64,000 nt of DNA from Billgrantia campisalis (GCF_022341425.1 NZ_JABFUC010000016.1:21448-85447), one strand, 5' to 3'. Shown: positions 1-10,378, counted from the first letter of the stretch. Notes: generated by a model not told the origin, from the letters alone. Program-made: numbers and translations.

Positions 1-99
1 CGCACCGCGCAGGGTCTGGGCCGCCGCCAGGGCTACCGCAAGGCCTACGTGACCCTGGCCGCTGGTGAGACGCTCGAAGACTTCACTGGCGCCGAATAA
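1..99 (+). CDS. rplW: 50S ribosomal protein L23, C-terminal part (gene begins left of the window)
   Basis: The first 33 codons in frame 1 read through to a TAA. They give the conserved L23 tail, an Arg/Gly-rich stretch followed by [10 protein letters not shown] and ending in FTGAE. L23 binds 23S rRNA at the peptide exit tunnel and docks trigger factor and SRP. It lies 17 bp before rplB, the usual S10-operon order. Only the C-terminus is visible. Confidence 0.93.
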   Translation, partial: RTAQGLGRRQGYRKAYVTLAAGETLEDFTGAE

Positions 100-116
100 G
101 GGCAGGAGTACGGATC

Positions 117-947
117 ATGGCAATCGTCAAGACTAAACCCACATCCGCCGGTCGTCGCCACCTGGTCAAGGTCGTCAGCGAAGATCTGCATAAGGGTAAG
201 CCCTACGCGCCCCTGCTCGAGAAGCAGTCGCGCTCCGGCGGACGTAACAACAACGGTCGCATCACCACCCGCCACGTGGGCGGTGGTCACCGTCAGCACT
301 ACCGGGTCATCGACTTCAAGCGCACCAAGGATGGCGTTCCCGCCGTCGTCGAGCGCCTGGAGTACGATCCCAACCGCAGCGCCCATATCGCGCTGCTCAA
401 GTACCTGGACGGCGAGCGTCGCTATGTCATCGCGCCCAAGGGCGTGAAGGCCGGTGACCGCCTCGAGTCCGGCGTCAACGCAGCGATCAAGAAGGGCAAC
501 ACCCTGCCGCTGCGTAACATCCCGCTGGGTTCCACCGTGCACTGCATCGAACTGAAGCCCGGCAAGGGCGCCCAGATCGCCCGCAGCGCCGGCACCAGCG
601 CCCAGCTGGTCGCCCGTGAAGGCAACTACGCCACCCTGCGTCTGCGCTCCGGCGAGATGCGCAAGGTGCTGGCCGAATGCCGCGCGACCCTGGGGGAAGT
701 GAGCAACTCCGAGCACAGCCTGCGTCAGCTTGGCAAGGCCGGTGCGAAGCGCTGGAGAGGCGTGCGTCCGACCGTTCGCGGCGTGGCCATGAACCCGGTG
801 GATCACCCGCACGGCGGCGGCGAAGGCCGCACCAGCGGTGGTCGTCACCCGGTTTCCCCGTGGGGCGTTCCCACCAAGGGCCACAAGACGCGCAAGAACA
901 AGCGCACCGACAAGCTCATCATCCGTCGCCGCAAGGCCCGGGGCTGA
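117..947 (+). CDS. rplB: 50S ribosomal protein L2
   Basis: Full-length L2 of 276 residues (family about 273), one of the rRNA-binding proteins closest to the peptidyl-transferase centre and needed for subunit association. The N-terminal OB-like part carries [17 protein letters not shown]. The C-terminal conserved segment [13 protein letters not shown] contains the histidine region implicated in peptidyl transfer. The ATG follows a GGAG Shine-Dalgarno about 10 bp upstream. It sits between rplW and rpsS in the S10 operon and is presumably cotranscribed with them. Confidence 0.98.
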   Translation: MAIVKTKPTSAGRRHLVKVVSEDLHKGKPYAPLLEKQSRSGGRNNNGRITTRHVGGGHRQHYRVIDFKRTKDGVPAVVERLEYDPNRSAHIALLKYLDGERRYVIAPKGVKAGDRLESGVNAAIKKGNTLPLRNIPLGSTVHCIELKPGKGAQIARSAGTSAQLVAREGNYATLRLRSGEMRKVLAECRATLGEVSNSEHSLRQLGKAGAKRWRGVRPTVRGVAMNPVDHPHGGGEGRTSGGRHPVSPWGVPTKGHKTRKNKRTDKLIIRRRKARG

Positions 948-980
948 GACCATACGCCAAGACATTAAGAGGTAACGGCT

Positions 981-1256
981 GTGCCACGTTCACTGAAGAA
1001 AGGTCCTTTCATTGACCTTCATCTGCTGAAGAAGGTTGAGGCTGCAGTGGAGAAGGGCGATCGCAAACCGATCAAGACCTGGTCGCGTCGCTCGATGATC
1101 CTGCCCAACATGGTCGGGCTCACCATTGCAGTCCATAACGGTCGCCAACACGTCCCGGTGCACGTCTCCGAGGAAATGGTTGGCCACAAGCTGGGCGAAT
1201 TCGCTGCCACCCGCACCTATCGCGGTCATGCGGCGGACAAGAAAGCCAAACGGTAA
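981..1256 (+). CDS. rpsS: 30S ribosomal protein S19
   Basis: S19, 91 residues, starting at GTG and reading [15 protein letters not shown]. It forms part of the 30S head near the A site together with S13. The [15 protein letters not shown] and [18 protein letters not shown] blocks are diagnostic. The gene lies between rplB and rplV. An AGAGG motif 10-14 bp upstream supports the GTG start. Confidence 0.98.
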   Translation: MPRSLKKGPFIDLHLLKKVEAAVEKGDRKPIKTWSRRSMILPNMVGLTIAVHNGRQHVPVHVSEEMVGHKLGEFAATRTYRGHAADKKAKR

Positions 1257-1274
1257 GCCAGAGAGGATTGAGAG

Positions 1275-1607
1275 ATGGAAGTCACAGCTAAGCTGCGTGG
1301 CGCTCGTTTATCCGCCCAGAAGGCCCGTTTGGTGGCTGACCAGGTGCGCGGTAAGCCGGTCGCCGAGGCGCTCGACCTGCTGACCTTCTCGCCGAAGAAG
1401 GCTGCCAAGCTGGTCAAGAAGGTGCTGCAGTCCGCCATCGCGAACGCGGAAGAAAACAACGGCATGGATATCGACGAGCTGCGTGTCTCGACCATCTGCG
1501 TCGATGAGGGCATGACGCTCAAGCGTATCAAGCCGCGCGCCAAGGGCCGTGCGGATCGTATCTTGAAGCGCACCTGCCACATCACCGTCAAGGTAGCCGA
1601 GAAGTAG
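1275..1607 (+). CDS. rplV: 50S ribosomal protein L22
   Basis: L22, 110 residues, the same length as in E. coli. Its extended beta-hairpin lines the nascent-peptide tunnel. The N-terminus [20 protein letters not shown] and the C-terminal hairpin with [15 protein letters not shown] match the family. Nothing resembles a macrolide-resistance deletion in the hairpin. It is followed 11 bp later by rpsC. Confidence 0.98.
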   Translation: MEVTAKLRGARLSAQKARLVADQVRGKPVAEALDLLTFSPKKAAKLVKKVLQSAIANAEENNGMDIDELRVSTICVDEGMTLKRIKPRAKGRADRILKRTCHITVKVAEK

Positions 1608-1618
1608 GAGTCGACCAG

Positions 1619-2317
1619 ATGGGTCAGAAAGTACATCCGACAGGTATTCGGCTGGGTATCGTCAAGGATCACGCTTCGGTGTGGTATGCCGAGCGCGGTG
1701 CCTATGCCGACAAGCTGAACAACGATCTTGAGGTGCGTCGCTTCCTGGAAGAGCGTCTGAAGAACGCCTCCGTGAGCCGCATCCACATCGAGCGTCCGGC
1801 CAACAACGCCCGCATTACCATTCACACTGCCCGTCCGGGCATCGTGATCGGCAAGAAGGGCGAGGACGTCGATCGCCTGCGTCGCGACATCACCGCCATG
1901 ATGGGCGTGCCCGTGCACGTCAACATCGAGGAAGTTCGCAAGCCGGAACTCGACGCCAAGCTCGTCGCGCAGAACATCGCCGGCCAGCTCGAGCGCCGCG
2001 TGATGTTCCGTCGCGCCATGAAGCGTTCCGTGCAGAACGCCATGCGCCTGGGCGCCGGCGGTATCAAGGTGATGCTCTCCGGCCGTCTCGGCGGTGCGGA
2101 AATCGCCCGTACCGAATGGTACCGGGAAGGTCGCGTGCCGCTGCACACCCTGCGTGCGGACATCGACTACGCCACCTACGAAGCCAAGACCACCTACGGC
2201 ATCATCGGAGTCAAGGTCTGGGTCTTCAAGGGTGAAATCCTCGGGGGCATCGAAGAGGTCCGCGCCAAGGCGAAACAGCAGCCTGCCGCGCCCTCCAAGA
2301 AGAAAGGTTCCAGATAA
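1619..2317 (+). CDS. rpsC: 30S ribosomal protein S3
   Basis: S3, 232 residues, part of the mRNA entry channel and its helicase activity. [14 protein letters not shown] opens the protein. The type-II KH domain carries [11 protein letters not shown] at about residues 78-88, and the C-terminal domain ends in a lysine-rich tail. Its position between rplV and rplP is conserved across bacteria. Confidence 0.98.
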   Translation: MGQKVHPTGIRLGIVKDHASVWYAERGAYADKLNNDLEVRRFLEERLKNASVSRIHIERPANNARITIHTARPGIVIGKKGEDVDRLRRDITAMMGVPVHVNIEEVRKPELDAKLVAQNIAGQLERRVMFRRAMKRSVQNAMRLGAGGIKVMLSGRLGGAEIARTEWYREGRVPLHTLRADIDYATYEAKTTYGIIGVKVWVFKGEILGGIEEVRAKAKQQPAAPSKKKGSR

Positions 2318-2332
2318 GGGGAGAGCGAGTCG

Positions 2333-2746
2333 ATGTTACAACCCAAGCGCATGAAATTCCGCAAGATGCAGAAAGGCCGCAACCGTGGCCTGGCACATCG
2401 CGGAAGCAAGATCAGCTTCGGGGAATACGGCCTGAAGGCTACCGGTCGCGGCCGCATCACGGCGCGTCAGATCGAAGCCGGCCGTCGTGCGATCACCCGT
2501 CACGTCAAGCGTGGCGGCAAGATCTGGATCCGCGTCTTCCCCGACAAGCCGATTTCCAAGAAGCCGCTCGAAGTTCGTATGGGCAAGGGCAAGGGCTCCG
2601 TCGAGTACTGGGTCGCACAGATCCAGCCGGGCCGGGTCCTGTATGAAATCGAAGGTGTCTCCGAAGAGCTGGCCCGCGAGGCCTTCTCCCTGGCGGCACA
2701 GAAGATGCCCGTATCCACCACCTTTGTGAAACGGACGGTGATGTGA
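2333..2746 (+). CDS. rplP: 50S ribosomal protein L16
   Basis: L16, 137 residues (E. coli 136), which contacts the A- and P-site tRNAs. [17 protein letters not shown] at the N-terminus and [12 protein letters not shown] in the middle are diagnostic. The stop codon overlaps the next start as TGATG, so rpmC is likely translationally coupled. Confidence 0.98.
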   Translation: MLQPKRMKFRKMQKGRNRGLAHRGSKISFGEYGLKATGRGRITARQIEAGRRAITRHVKRGGKIWIRVFPDKPISKKPLEVRMGKGKGSVEYWVAQIQPGRVLYEIEGVSEELAREAFSLAAQKMPVSTTFVKRTVM

Positions 2747-2937
2747 TGAACGCCCAGGAAATTCGTGAAAAGTCAGTCGAAGAGCTCAATGAGCAGCTCT
2801 TCGAACTCCTCCGCGAGCAGTTCAACCTGCGCATGCAGAAGGCCACCGGCCAGCTGAGCCAGACACACCTGCTCAAGCAGGTTCGTCGGGACATCGCCCG
2901 GGTGAAGACTGTGCTCAACGAGAAGGCAGGTGACTGA
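2746..2937 (+). CDS. rpmC: 50S ribosomal protein L29
   Basis: L29, 63 residues, a two-helix protein beside the exit tunnel near L23. The core [17 protein letters not shown] is almost identical to the E. coli protein. I chose ATG at 2746, which shares one base with the rplP stop. A GTG one codon earlier is also in frame but gives an atypical MM start. Confidence 0.97.
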   Translation: MNAQEIREKSVEELNEQLFELLREQFNLRMQKATGQLSQTHLLKQVRRDIARVKTVLNEKAGD

Positions 2938-2938
2938 G

Positions 2939-3199
2939 ATGGCCGAAGAGAAGAAATCCCGTACGCTCACCGGCAAGGTGGTGAGCGACAAGATGGAAAA
3001 GTCCATCGTCGTGATGATCGAGCGCCGTGAGCGTCACCCGATCTACGGCAAGTACGTCAAGCGCTCCACCAAGCTGCACGCCCATGACGAGGCGAACCAG
3101 GCTAAGGTCGGCGATACGGTCTCCATCCAGGAGTGCCGTCCGCTGTCCAGAAAGAAGGCTTGGGCGCTGGTCGAGGTGATCGAGCAGGCCAAGGGCTGA
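2939..3199 (+). CDS. rpsQ: 30S ribosomal protein S17
   Basis: S17, an OB-fold early assembly protein of the 30S body. [12 protein letters not shown] and [19 protein letters not shown] identify it. ATG 2939 gives 86 residues and starts one base after the rpmC stop. GTG at 2930 would add three residues and overlap rpmC. The ATG is preferred because it fits family length. Confidence 0.96.
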   Translation: MAEEKKSRTLTGKVVSDKMEKSIVVMIERRERHPIYGKYVKRSTKLHAHDEANQAKVGDTVSIQECRPLSRKKAWALVEVIEQAKG

Positions 3200-3238
3200 G
3201 CTCGGCGAGAGCAGTCAGATTAGGTTTGGAGAAAACCG

Positions 3239-3610
3239 ATGATTCAGACTCAGACAATGCTGGATGTCGCCGACAACAGCGGAGCGCGCCGGGTGCAGTG
3301 CATCAAGGTGCTTGGCGGTTCACACCGCCGCTACGCTCGCGTGGGTGACATCATCAAGGTCACGGTGAAGGAAGCCATTCCGCGTGGCAAGGTCAAGAAA
3401 GGCCAGGTCCTCAAGGCGGTAGTGGTTCGCACCCGCAGCGGTGTCCGTCGTTCCGACGGCTCGCTGATCCGCTTCGACGGAAATGCGGCGGTTCTGTTGA
3501 ACAACACCAACGAACAGCCGATCGGTACCCGTATCTTCGGGCCGGTGACCCGTGAGCTTCGTAACGAGAAGTTCATGAAGATCATTTCCCTGGCGCCGGA
3601 AGTGCTGTAA
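3239..3610 (+). CDS. rplN: 50S ribosomal protein L14
   Basis: L14, 123 residues as in E. coli, at the subunit interface forming bridges with h14 of 16S rRNA; it is also the target of the silencing factor Rsf[19 protein letters not shown] and [15 protein letters not shown] are the signatures. It begins the spc operon in gammaproteobacteria. The 39-bp gap after rpsQ could hold a promoter, but I see no clear -35/-10 there. Confidence 0.98.
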   Translation: MIQTQTMLDVADNSGARRVQCIKVLGGSHRRYARVGDIIKVTVKEAIPRGKVKKGQVLKAVVVRTRSGVRRSDGSLIRFDGNAAVLLNNTNEQPIGTRIFGPVTRELRNEKFMKIISLAPEVL

Positions 3611-3624
3611 GGAGCGAGGCGGAT

Positions 3625-3942
3625 ATGCAAAAGATCAAACGTGACGATGAAGTGATCGTCATCGCCGGCAAGGATAAGGGCAAGCGGGGCACCGTCAAGC
3701 GCGTCCTCAAGGACGAACGCTTCGTCGTGTCCGGTGTGAACATGATCAAGCGTCACACCAAGCCCAACCCCATGGCGGGCAAGCAGGGCGGTATCGTCGA
3801 GCGCGAGGCTCCGATTCACGCGTCCAACGTGGCGATCTTCAACTCGGAGACCGGTAAGGCGGATCGCGTCGGCTTCCAGGTTAAGGAAGACGGTACCAAG
3901 GTACGCATCTACAAGTCGACGCAGACGCGGATCGACGCCTAA
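3625..3942 (+). CDS. rplX: 50S ribosomal protein L24
   Basis: L24, 105 residues, an assembly initiator for the 50S subunit. A KOW motif lies at residues 6-30 ([19 protein letters not shown]), followed by [20 protein letters not shown]. It lies between rplN and rplE in standard spc order with short spacers of 14 and 18 bp. Confidence 0.98.
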   Translation: MQKIKRDDEVIVIAGKDKGKRGTVKRVLKDERFVVSGVNMIKRHTKPNPMAGKQGGIVEREAPIHASNVAIFNSETGKADRVGFQVKEDGTKVRIYKSTQTRIDA

Positions 3943-3960
3943 CGCGAGTCGGGTAGCAAA

Positions 3961-4500
3961 ATGGCGAACTTGAAAGAACGTTATCAGAACGAGGTGGTGG
4001 CTCAGCTCAAAGAGCAGTTCAGCTACGCCAACGTGATGCAGGTGCCGCGGATCACCAAGGTGACCCTCAACATGGGCATCGGTGACGCGACCAGCGACAA
4101 GAAGCTGATCGAGAATGCTATCGGCGACCTGGAGAAGCTCTCCGGTCAGAAGCCGGTGGTGACCAAGGCGCGCAAGTCCATCGCGGGCTTCAAGGTGCGC
4201 GAAGGTTGGCCGATCGGCATCAAGGTGACCCTGCGCTCCGAGCGCATGTGGCAGTTCCTTGATCGCCTGGTCAACATCGCGATTCCCCGCGTGCGTGACT
4301 TCCGTGGTCTCAACCCGAAGTCCTTCGACGGTCGCGGCAACTACTCCATGGGGGTGCGTGAGCAGATCATCTTCCCGGAGATCGAGTATGATAAGATCGA
4401 TCGGATTCGTGGTCTGGATGTCACTATCACCACCACCGCCAACACCGATGAGGAAGGTCGTGCGCTGCTGAGCGCGCTGAACTTCCCGTTCAAGAAATAA
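3961..4500 (+). CDS. rplE: 50S ribosomal protein L5
   Basis: L5, 179 residues (E. coli 179), which binds 5S rRNA in the central protuberance and contacts P-site t[19 protein letters not shown] near the N-terminus and [18 protein letters not shown] near the C-terminus are conserved. The ATG directly follows a GGGTAGCAAA stretch rather than a strong SD, but no other start fits the family. Confidence 0.98.
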   Translation: MANLKERYQNEVVAQLKEQFSYANVMQVPRITKVTLNMGIGDATSDKKLIENAIGDLEKLSGQKPVVTKARKSIAGFKVREGWPIGIKVTLRSERMWQFLDRLVNIAIPRVRDFRGLNPKSFDGRGNYSMGVREQIIFPEIEYDKIDRIRGLDVTITTTANTDEEGRALLSALNFPFKK

Positions 4501-4510
4501 GGGTGGGATC

Positions 4511-4816
4511 ATGGCAAAGAAAAGCATGGTAGAGCGTGAGCTGAAGCGCACCAAGCTGGTCGCGAAATATGCGGCCAAGCGTGCCCAGCTCAAGGCGATC
4601 ATCCAGGACGTGAACGCTTCCGACGAAGAGCGCTTCGACGCAACGCTGAAGCTGCAGCAGCTGCCGCGCGACTCGAGCCCGGTACGCCAGCGTAACCGCT
4701 GCCGCGTGACCGGCCGTCCGCACGGCTTCTACAACAAGTTCGGCCTCGGTCGTAACAAGCTGCGTGAAGCCGCCATGCGTGGCGAGGTCCCTGGGCTCAA
4801 GAAGTCCAGCTGGTAA
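4511..4816 (+). CDS. rpsN: 30S ribosomal protein S14 (zinc-free form)
   Basis: S14, 101 residues, in the 30S head. This is the long, zinc-independent (C-minus) form: the ribbon region reads [16 protein letters not shown] with a single cysteine and no CxxC pairs. It is flanked by rplE and rpsH as usual. Confidence 0.98.
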   Translation: MAKKSMVERELKRTKLVAKYAAKRAQLKAIIQDVNASDEERFDATLKLQQLPRDSSPVRQRNRCRVTGRPHGFYNKFGLGRNKLREAAMRGEVPGLKKSSW

Positions 4817-4850
4817 GCCGCCACGTAGAATCATCAGGAGCGCAACGTAA

Positions 4851-5243
4851 ATGAGCATGCAAGACACTCTGGCGGATATGTTCACCCGTATCCGCAATGC
4901 GCAGATGGCCACCAAGGAGACGGTCACCATGCCGTCTTCCAAGCTGAAGGTCGAGGTGGCCCGCGTATTGAAGGACGAGGGCTTCATCACCGAGTTCGCG
5001 GTTGACGAAGGCGCCAAGCCCGAACTGACCGTGACCCTCAAGTACTTCGAGGGCAAGCCGGTCATCGAGCACCTGCAGCGGGTTTCCAAGCCGTCCCTGC
5101 GTCAGTACAAGGGCAAGGATTCGCTGCCCAAGGTGGCCGACGGTCTGGGTATCGCGATCGTCACCACCTCCAAGGGCGTGATGACCGACCGTGCCGCTCG
5201 CCAGGCCGGCGTCGGTGGCGAAGTCATCTGCACCGTATTCTAG
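4851..5243 (+). CDS. rpsH: 30S ribosomal protein S8
   Basis: S8, 130 residues, a central 30S assembly protein binding helix 21 of 16S rRNA. In E. coli it represses the spc operon by binding the rplE leader. [18 protein letters not shown] opens the protein and [22 protein letters not shown] closes it, both diagnostic. Autoregulation here is inferred only from the family. Confidence 0.98.
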   Translation: MSMQDTLADMFTRIRNAQMATKETVTMPSSKLKVEVARVLKDEGFITEFAVDEGAKPELTVTLKYFEGKPVIEHLQRVSKPSLRQYKGKDSLPKVADGLGIAIVTTSKGVMTDRAARQAGVGGEVICTVF

Positions 5244-5252
5244 GAGTTTGGA

Positions 5253-5783
5253 ATGTCCCGCGTAGCCAAATATCCGGTTAAACTGCCCGCTGGCGTCGAG
5301 GTCAAACTCGACGGTGACCAGCTGACCGTCAAGGGCGGCCAAGGCACGCTGACCATGACCGTCCATCCGGACGTGGTCATCGCTCAGGAAGAGGGTCAGC
5401 TGACCTTCAACCCGAGCGAGTCAGCCAAGTCCTGGGCCATGGCCGGCACCACTCGTGCTCTGGTCCAGAACCTGGTCACCGGCGTCTCCGAGGGCTTTAC
5501 CAAGACCCTCGAAATCAACGGCGTCGGCTATCGTGCCCAGGCTAAAGGCCAGACGCTCAACCTGACACTGGGCTTCTCGCACCCGGTCGACTACCAGCTT
5601 CCTGAAGGTGTCTCGGTGGAAACCCCGAAGAACACCGTGATCGTGCTCAAGAGCGCGGACAAGCAGCAGCTGGGTCAGGTCGCCGCGGAAATCCGCGCCT
5701 TCCGTCCGCCCGAGCCCTACAAGGGCAAGGGGATTCGGTACGCCGACGAGCAGGTGCGTCGCAAAGAAGCCAAGAAGAAGTAA
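5253..5783 (+). CDS. rplF: 50S ribosomal protein L6
   Basis: L6, 176 residues (E. coli 177), two duplicated RRM-like domains near the sarcin-ricin loop. [17 protein letters not shown] opens the protein. The C-terminal rRNA-binding signature [15 protein letters not shown] is present, followed by a Lys-rich tail. It lies 9 bp after rpsH. Confidence 0.98.
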   Translation: MSRVAKYPVKLPAGVEVKLDGDQLTVKGGQGTLTMTVHPDVVIAQEEGQLTFNPSESAKSWAMAGTTRALVQNLVTGVSEGFTKTLEINGVGYRAQAKGQTLNLTLGFSHPVDYQLPEGVSVETPKNTVIVLKSADKQQLGQVAAEIRAFRPPEPYKGKGIRYADEQVRRKEAKKK

Positions 5784-5792
5784 GGCAGGGTT

Positions 5793-6143
5793 ATGAACGC
5801 GAAGAAAGAATCTCGTCTCCGTCGTGCCCGCCGCGCTCGCGCCAAGATCCGCGAGCTGGGCGTGTATCGCCTGTGCGTCAACCGTACCCCCCGCCACATC
5901 TATGCGCAGATCATCTCGCCGGATGGTGGCCAGGTCCTCGCCAGCGCTTCGACGCTGGACAAGGTCCTGCGCGAGGGTGCGACCGGCAACTCAGACGCCG
6001 CCGCCAAGGTGGGTGCGCTGATCGCCGAACGCGCCAAGCAGGCTGGCATCACCCAGGTGGCCTTCGATCGCGCCGGCTTCAAGTATCACGGTCGCGTCAA
6101 GGCCCTGGCCGACGCCGCTCGTGAAGGCGGCCTGGAATTCTAA
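5793..6143 (+). CDS. rplR: 50S ribosomal protein L18
   Basis: L18, 116 residues, a 5S rRNA-binding protein. The basic N-terminus [19 protein letters not shown] contacts rRNA, and the body contains [15 protein letters not shown] and [20 protein letters not shown]. It lies 9 bp after rplF and 11 bp before rpsE. Confidence 0.98.
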   Translation: MNAKKESRLRRARRARAKIRELGVYRLCVNRTPRHIYAQIISPDGGQVLASASTLDKVLREGATGNSDAAAKVGALIAERAKQAGITQVAFDRAGFKYHGRVKALADAAREGGLEF

Positions 6144-6154
6144 AGGGTTTTACG

Positions 6155-6655
6155 ATGGCGAAGAACGAACAGAACACCGGCGACCTGCAGGAAAAGCTCG
6201 TACAGGTCAACCGTGTCGCCAAGGTGGTCAAGGGGGGTCGTATTTTCGGCTTCACCGCACTGACCGTCGTGGGCGACGGCAATGGTCGTGTCGGCTTCGG
6301 CCGCGGCAAGGCGCGTGAAGTGCCGGTCGCGATCCAGAAGGCCATGGACCAGGCGCGCCGCAACATGGTCAAGGTTACCCTCAAGGGGCACACCCTGCAG
6401 TACCCGGTCAAGGCCCGTCACGGCGCCTCCAAGGTGTACATGCAGCCGGCCTCCGAGGGTACCGGGATCATCGCTGGCGGCGCCATGCGCTCGGTCCTCG
6501 AGCTGGCCGGCGTCCATGACGTCCTGGCCAAGTGCTACGGCTCCACCAATCCGGTGAACGTGGTGCGGGCGACCGTCAAGGGCCTCGCTTCCATGCAGTC
6601 GCCGGACGACATCGCCGCCAAGCGCGGTCTGTCCGTCGAAGCGATCACGGGGTAA
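6155..6655 (+). CDS. rpsE: 30S ribosomal protein S5
   Basis: S5, 166 residues (E. coli 167), at the mRNA entry channel and involved in decoding fidelity. The dsRBD-like half has [20 protein letters not shown]. The C-terminal half has [20 protein letters not shown], containing the spectinomycin-contact neighbourhood. It sits between rplR and rpmD. Confidence 0.98.
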   Translation: MAKNEQNTGDLQEKLVQVNRVAKVVKGGRIFGFTALTVVGDGNGRVGFGRGKAREVPVAIQKAMDQARRNMVKVTLKGHTLQYPVKARHGASKVYMQPASEGTGIIAGGAMRSVLELAGVHDVLAKCYGSTNPVNVVRATVKGLASMQSPDDIAAKRGLSVEAITG

Positions 6656-6660
6656 ATACC

Positions 6661-6843
6661 ATGGCAGCAACACTCAAGGTTACCCAGACCCGTAGCACCA
6701 TCGGCACGTTGCCCAAGCACAAGGCCACCATGAAGGGCCTGGGGCTGCGCCGCATCGGTCATACGGTCGAACTGGAAGACACCCCTGCCGTGCGCGGCAT
6801 GATCCACAAGGTCAACTACCTTGTGCGCGTTGAGGGAGAGTAA
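6661..6843 (+). CDS. rpmD: 50S ribosomal protein L30
   Basis: L30, 60 residues from ATG 6661, five bases after the rpsE stop. [20 protein letters not shown] and [20 protein letters not shown] are the family core. The same frame is open further upstream into rpsE, but that extension is not L30-like and is excluded. Confidence 0.97.
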   Translation: MAATLKVTQTRSTIGTLPKHKATMKGLGLRRIGHTVELEDTPAVRGMIHKVNYLVRVEGE

Positions 6844-6846
6844 TCC

Positions 6847-7281
6847 ATGAAACTCAATAGCCTGAGCCCGGCACCGGGCTCCAAGCACGCCGAGAAGCGC
6901 GTCGGCCGCGGCATCGGCTCCGGTCTGGGCAAGACCGGCGGCCGTGGCCATAAGGGTCAGAAGTCGCGCAGCGGCGGCAGCGTCAAGCCCGGCTTCGAGG
7001 GCGGCCAGATGCCGCTGCAGCGGCGTCTGCCGAAGTTCGGCTTCACCTCCATGAAGTCGCTGGTCTCCGAAGAGGTGCGCCTGGCCGAGCTGGCCAAGGT
7101 GGCCGGTGACGAGGTCACCCTCGAGAGCCTCAAGCAGGCCAACGTGCTCAAGGATGCCACGCTGCACGCGAAGATCATCCTGTCCGGCGAACTCAACAAG
7201 GCGGTCACGGTCCGCGGCATCAAGGTCACCAAGGGTGCCCGCGCCGCGATCGAAGCCGCCGGCGGCAAGGTAGAGGACTAA
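6847..7281 (+). CDS. rplO: 50S ribosomal protein L15
   Basis: L15, 144 residues as in E. coli, a late 50S assembly protein. The glycine- and lysine-rich N-terminal arm contains [20 protein letters not shown] and the globular part [17 protein letters not shown]. The stop codon directly abuts the secY ATG, so secY translation is probably coupled. Confidence 0.98.
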   Translation: MKLNSLSPAPGSKHAEKRVGRGIGSGLGKTGGRGHKGQKSRSGGSVKPGFEGGQMPLQRRLPKFGFTSMKSLVSEEVRLAELAKVAGDEVTLESLKQANVLKDATLHAKIILSGELNKAVTVRGIKVTKGARAAIEAAGGKVED

Positions 7282-8613
7282 ATGGCCAAGTCAGGAAATG
7301 TGCCGGCGATGGGCAGCGGTCTGAGTGAACTGTGGGCGCGCCTGCGCTTCGTGCTCCTCGCCATCGTGGTGTACCGGATCGGTGCCCACATCCCCGTTCC
7401 CGGTATGAATCCTGACCAGCTTGCTGCCTTGTTCAGGGAGCAGCAGGGTACCATCCTGGGCATGTTCAACATGTTCTCGGGTGGCGCCCTGGAGCGCATG
7501 AGTATCATGGCGCTGGGCATCATGCCTTACATCTCCGCGTCGATCATCATGCAGCTGCTGACCGCGGTCTCGCCTCATCTCGAGCAGCTCAAGAAGGAAG
7601 GCGAGGCCGGCCGCCGCAAGATCAGTCAGTACACCCGCTACGGCACCGTGCTGCTGGCCTTCATTCAGGCCACCGGCATGTCGGTGGGTCTGGCCAGCCA
7701 GGGCATCGCCTACACGGCCGACTTCAGCTTCTATTTCACCGCCATCGTCACCTTCGTGTCGGGCGCGGTGTTCCTGATGTGGCTGGGTGAGCAGATCACC
7801 GAGAAGGGTATCGGCAACGGTATCTCGCTGCTGATCTTCGCCGGTATCGTCGCCGGCCTGCCGGGTGCGGTGGGTCAGGCGTTCGAGCTGGCCCGCAACG
7901 AAGGTGCCTGGAATGTGCTGCCGCTGCTGGCTCTCTCCGTGCTGGGCGTGGCGACCGTGGCCTTCGTGGTGTTCATCGAACGCGGCCAGCGCCGCATCAC
8001 GGTGAACTATCCGCGGCGCCAGGTCGGCAACAAGATGTATGCCGGGCAGAGCAGCTATCTGCCGCTGAAGGTGAACATGGCGGGCGTGATTCCGCCGATC
8101 TTCGCCTCCAGTATCCTGCTGTTCCCCGCTTCCCTCGGCCAGTGGGTCGGTGCGGGCGACGGCATGGAGTGGCTGCAGCGTGCGTCCCAGGCCCTGGGGC
8201 CGGGACAGCCGCTCTACATCTTGCTTTTCGGCGCGGCGGTGATATTCTTCTGCTTCTTTTACACAGCGCTGGTCTTCAATCCCAAGGATGTCGCTGACAA
8301 CCTCAAGAAGTCAGGGGCCTTCCTGCCGGGTATTCGTCCTGGCGAGCAGACCGCTCGCTATGTCGACAAGGTCATGACCCGTCTGACCCTGTGCGGCGCC
8401 CTGTACATCACTGCGGTTTCCCTGATGCCCCAGTTCCTGATCGTGGCCTGGAACGTGCCGTTCTTCTTCGGCGGTACCGCGCTACTGATCATTGTGGTGG
8501 TGATCATGGACTTCATGGCCCAGGTGCAGTCGCATCTCATGTCGCATCAGTACGACTCGGTGATGAAGAAGTCCAACCTGAAAGGCTACGGCAGCGGCGG
8601 CATCATGCGCTAA
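7282..8613 (+). CDS. secY: Preprotein translocase subunit SecY
   Basis: SecY, 443 residues (E. coli 443), the channel of the SecYEG translocon in the inner membrane. Ten hydrophobic segments are evident. Family signatures include [12 protein letters not shown] near TM1, the plug region [21 protein letters not shown], and the cytosolic loop [21 protein letters not shown] that contacts ribosome and SecA. It sits after rplO and before rpmJ, as in other gammaproteobacterial spc operons. Confidence 0.98.
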   Translation: MAKSGNVPAMGSGLSELWARLRFVLLAIVVYRIGAHIPVPGMNPDQLAALFREQQGTILGMFNMFSGGALERMSIMALGIMPYISASIIMQLLTAVSPHLEQLKKEGEAGRRKISQYTRYGTVLLAFIQATGMSVGLASQGIAYTADFSFYFTAIVTFVSGAVFLMWLGEQITEKGIGNGISLLIFAGIVAGLPGAVGQAFELARNEGAWNVLPLLALSVLGVATVAFVVFIERGQRRITVNYPRRQVGNKMYAGQSSYLPLKVNMAGVIPPIFASSILLFPASLGQWVGAGDGMEWLQRASQALGPGQPLYILLFGAAVIFFCFFYTALVFNPKDVADNLKKSGAFLPGIRPGEQTARYVDKVMTRLTLCGALYITAVSLMPQFLIVAWNVPFFFGGTALLIIVVVIMDFMAQVQSHLMSHQYDSVMKKSNLKGYGSGGIMR

Positions 8614-8644
8614 GGCGCGCCGTACGTGAATTGGAGAAGGAACG

Positions 8645-8758
8645 ATGAAAGTTCGAGCTTCCGTCAAGAAGATGTGCCGCAACTGCAAGATCATTCGACG
8701 CAATGGCGCCGTGCGCGTTATCTGCATCGAGCCGCGGCACAAGCAGCGCCAGGGTTGA
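8645..8758 (+). CDS. rpmJ: 50S ribosomal protein L36 (zinc-binding form)
   Basis: A 37-codon gene: [19 protein letters not shown] followed by [15 protein letters not shown]. The zinc ligands Cys11, Cys14, Cys27 and His32 are all present, so this is the C-plus form. GGAGAAGG lies 8 bp upstream of the ATG. It ends the spc operon after secY. Confidence 0.96.
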   Translation: MKVRASVKKMCRNCKIIRRNGAVRVICIEPRHKQRQG

Positions 8759-8785
8759 TCCCAGCGCTGAATGAAACCGGTGCCG

Positions 8786-8823
8786 GCATGCCCCTTGCCC
8801 TTGGCTGGGTAAAGGGGTATGCT
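8786..8823 (+). promoter_or_regulatory. Inverted repeat overlapping a candidate alpha-operon promoter
   Basis: GCATGCCCCTT (8786-8796) pairs with AAGGGGTATGC (8812-8822) over 11 bp with one G-T pair and a 15-nt loop. The same stretch contains TTGCCC (8795-8800), a 17-bp spacer and TATGCT (8818-8823), a plausible sigma-70 promoter for rpsM-rpsK-rpsD-rpoA-rplQ. It could be the end of the spc transcript, a promoter for the alpha operon, or both. No U-run follows the hairpin, so a classical terminator is unlikely. Confidence 0.45.
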
Positions 8824-8879
8824 GTTGCGCCTTTTGTAGTGACCAATCGAGCAAGCCGCTCAAATTTCGGAGTAAGCTG

Positions 8880-9236
8880 ATGGCCCGTATTGCAGGCGTC
8901 AATATCCCGGACAACAAGCATGCGGCGATCTCGCTGACCTATATCTTCGGGATTGGCCGCACGCGTGCGCAGGAAATCTGTGCCGCGACCGGCATCGCGC
9001 CGACCACCAAGATCCATGAGCTTTCCAGCGAAGAGCTGGATGCCCTGCGTTCTGAGGTCGGCAAGTACACCGTGGAAGGTGACCTTCGTCGTGATGTGAC
9101 GCTGAACATCAAGCGTCTCATGGACCTGGGTTGCTATCGTGGTCTGCGTCATCGTCGTAGTCTCCCGCTGCGTGGTCAGCGGACCAAGACTAACGCGCGC
9201 ACCCGTAAGGGCCCGCGCAAGCCGATCCGCAAGTAA
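8880..9236 (+). CDS. rpsM: 30S ribosomal protein S13
   Basis: S13, 118 residues as in E. coli, at the top of the 30S head contacting the P-site tRNA and forming intersubunit bridges. [15 protein letters not shown] opens it, and the C-terminal tail has [18 protein letters not shown]. It is the first gene of the alpha operon, with a 121-bp gap after rpmJ and a GGAG SD. Confidence 0.98.
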   Translation: MARIAGVNIPDNKHAAISLTYIFGIGRTRAQEICAATGIAPTTKIHELSSEELDALRSEVGKYTVEGDLRRDVTLNIKRLMDLGCYRGLRHRRSLPLRGQRTKTNARTRKGPRKPIRK

Positions 9237-9275
9237 CACGCACGTTCTGGCGTAAAGACAGGAATAGACATCAAC

Positions 9276-9662
9276 ATGGCTAACCCGCGTAGCAACCGTA
9301 AAAAGGTTAAAAAGCAGGTAGTGGACGCCGTTGCGCATATCCACGCCTCTTTTAACAACACGATCGTGACGATCACAGACCGCCAGGGCAACGCTCTCTC
9401 CTGGGCGACAGCCGGTGGTTCGGGTTTTCGTGGTTCTCGCAAGAGCACCCCGTTCGCTGCTCAAGTGGCAAGCGAACGTGCAGCGACCGCTGCAGCCGAG
9501 TATGGTGTGAAAAACGTCGACGTGCTGGTCAAGGGCCCCGGTCCTGGCCGTGAATCCGCCGTGCGCGCGCTGAGCGCTGCCGGCTTCCGCGTGCAGAGCA
9601 TCACCGACGCGACGCCCATTCCCCACAATGGCTGCCGTCCGCCGAAGAAACGCCGCGTTTAA
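9276..9662 (+). CDS. rpsK: 30S ribosomal protein S11
   Basis: S11, 128 residues (E. coli 129), on the 30S platform near the E site. [20 protein letters not shown] and [20 protein letters not shown] are conserved, as is the final [13 protein letters not shown]. It is followed 12 bp later by rpsD. Confidence 0.98.
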   Translation: MANPRSNRKKVKKQVVDAVAHIHASFNNTIVTITDRQGNALSWATAGGSGFRGSRKSTPFAAQVASERAATAAAEYGVKNVDVLVKGPGPGRESAVRALSAAGFRVQSITDATPIPHNGCRPPKKRRV

Positions 9663-9674
9663 GGAGACAGATTC

Positions 9675-10295
9675 ATGGCTCGTTATATTGGACCGAAGTG
9701 CAAACTGTCTCGTCGCGAGGGGACCGACCTCTTCCTGAAGAGCGGTGTCACTCCCTTCGAGAAGAAGTGCAAATCCGAGCAGATCCCGGGTGTGCACGGC
9801 CAGCGCCGTCAGCGTCTTTCCGACTACGGCTTGCAGCTTCGTGAGAAGCAGAAAGTACGTCGCATGTACGGCGTGCTCGAGAAGCAGTTCCGCAGCTACT
9901 ACAAGGAAGCCGCGCGTCGTTCCGGCGCCACCGGCGAAGTCCTGCTGCAGCTGCTGGAATCCCGACTGGACAACGTCGTCTACCGCATGGGCTATGGCTC
10001 AACGCGCTCCGAGGCGCGTCAGCTGGTCAGCCACAAGGCCATCGCGGTCAACGGCAAGACCGTCAACGTGGCCTCCTACCAGGTGAAGCCCGGTGACGTG
10101 GTGTCCGTGCGCGAGAAGGCCAAGAACCAGGCGCGCATCCAGAGCGCCCTGTCCATCGCCGCCAACCGCGGCGACGTGGCCTGGATCGAAGTGGACGCGA
10201 AGAAGATGGAAGGCACCTTCAAGGCTATCCCGGAACGCGGCGACCTGTCTGCCGACATCAACGAAAACCTGATCGTCGAGCTGTACTCGAAGTAA
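9675..10295 (+). CDS. rpsD: 30S ribosomal protein S4
   Basis: S4, 206 residues as in E. coli, a primary 16S-binding protein. [16 protein letters not shown] opens it. The S4 RNA-binding domain (about residues 94-155) holds [14 protein letters not shown] and [11 protein letters not shown]. In E. coli S4 represses the alpha operon by binding the rpsM leader; whether the short leader here does this is unknown. Confidence 0.98.
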   Translation: MARYIGPKCKLSRREGTDLFLKSGVTPFEKKCKSEQIPGVHGQRRQRLSDYGLQLREKQKVRRMYGVLEKQFRSYYKEAARRSGATGEVLLQLLESRLDNVVYRMGYGSTRSEARQLVSHKAIAVNGKTVNVASYQVKPGDVVSVREKAKNQARIQSALSIAANRGDVAWIEVDAKKMEGTFKAIPERGDLSADINENLIVELYSK

Positions 10296-10314
10296 GCGTC
10301 GCTGATCGCGTCGT

Positions 10315-10334
10315 GCCGGCCCTGCGGGGCCGGC
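10315..10334 (+). other. Hairpin between rpsD and rpoA
   Basis: GCCGGCCC (10315-10322) and GGGCCGGC (10327-10334) form a perfect 8-bp stem with a TGCG loop. No T-run follows, so it is not a typical intrinsic terminator. It may tune transcript stability or processing between rpsD and rpoA. Confidence 0.5.
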
Positions 10335-10378
10335 GTCGAGTACCGAGTAACCGTTTGGCAGCCTCAAAGGTGTAGTAT

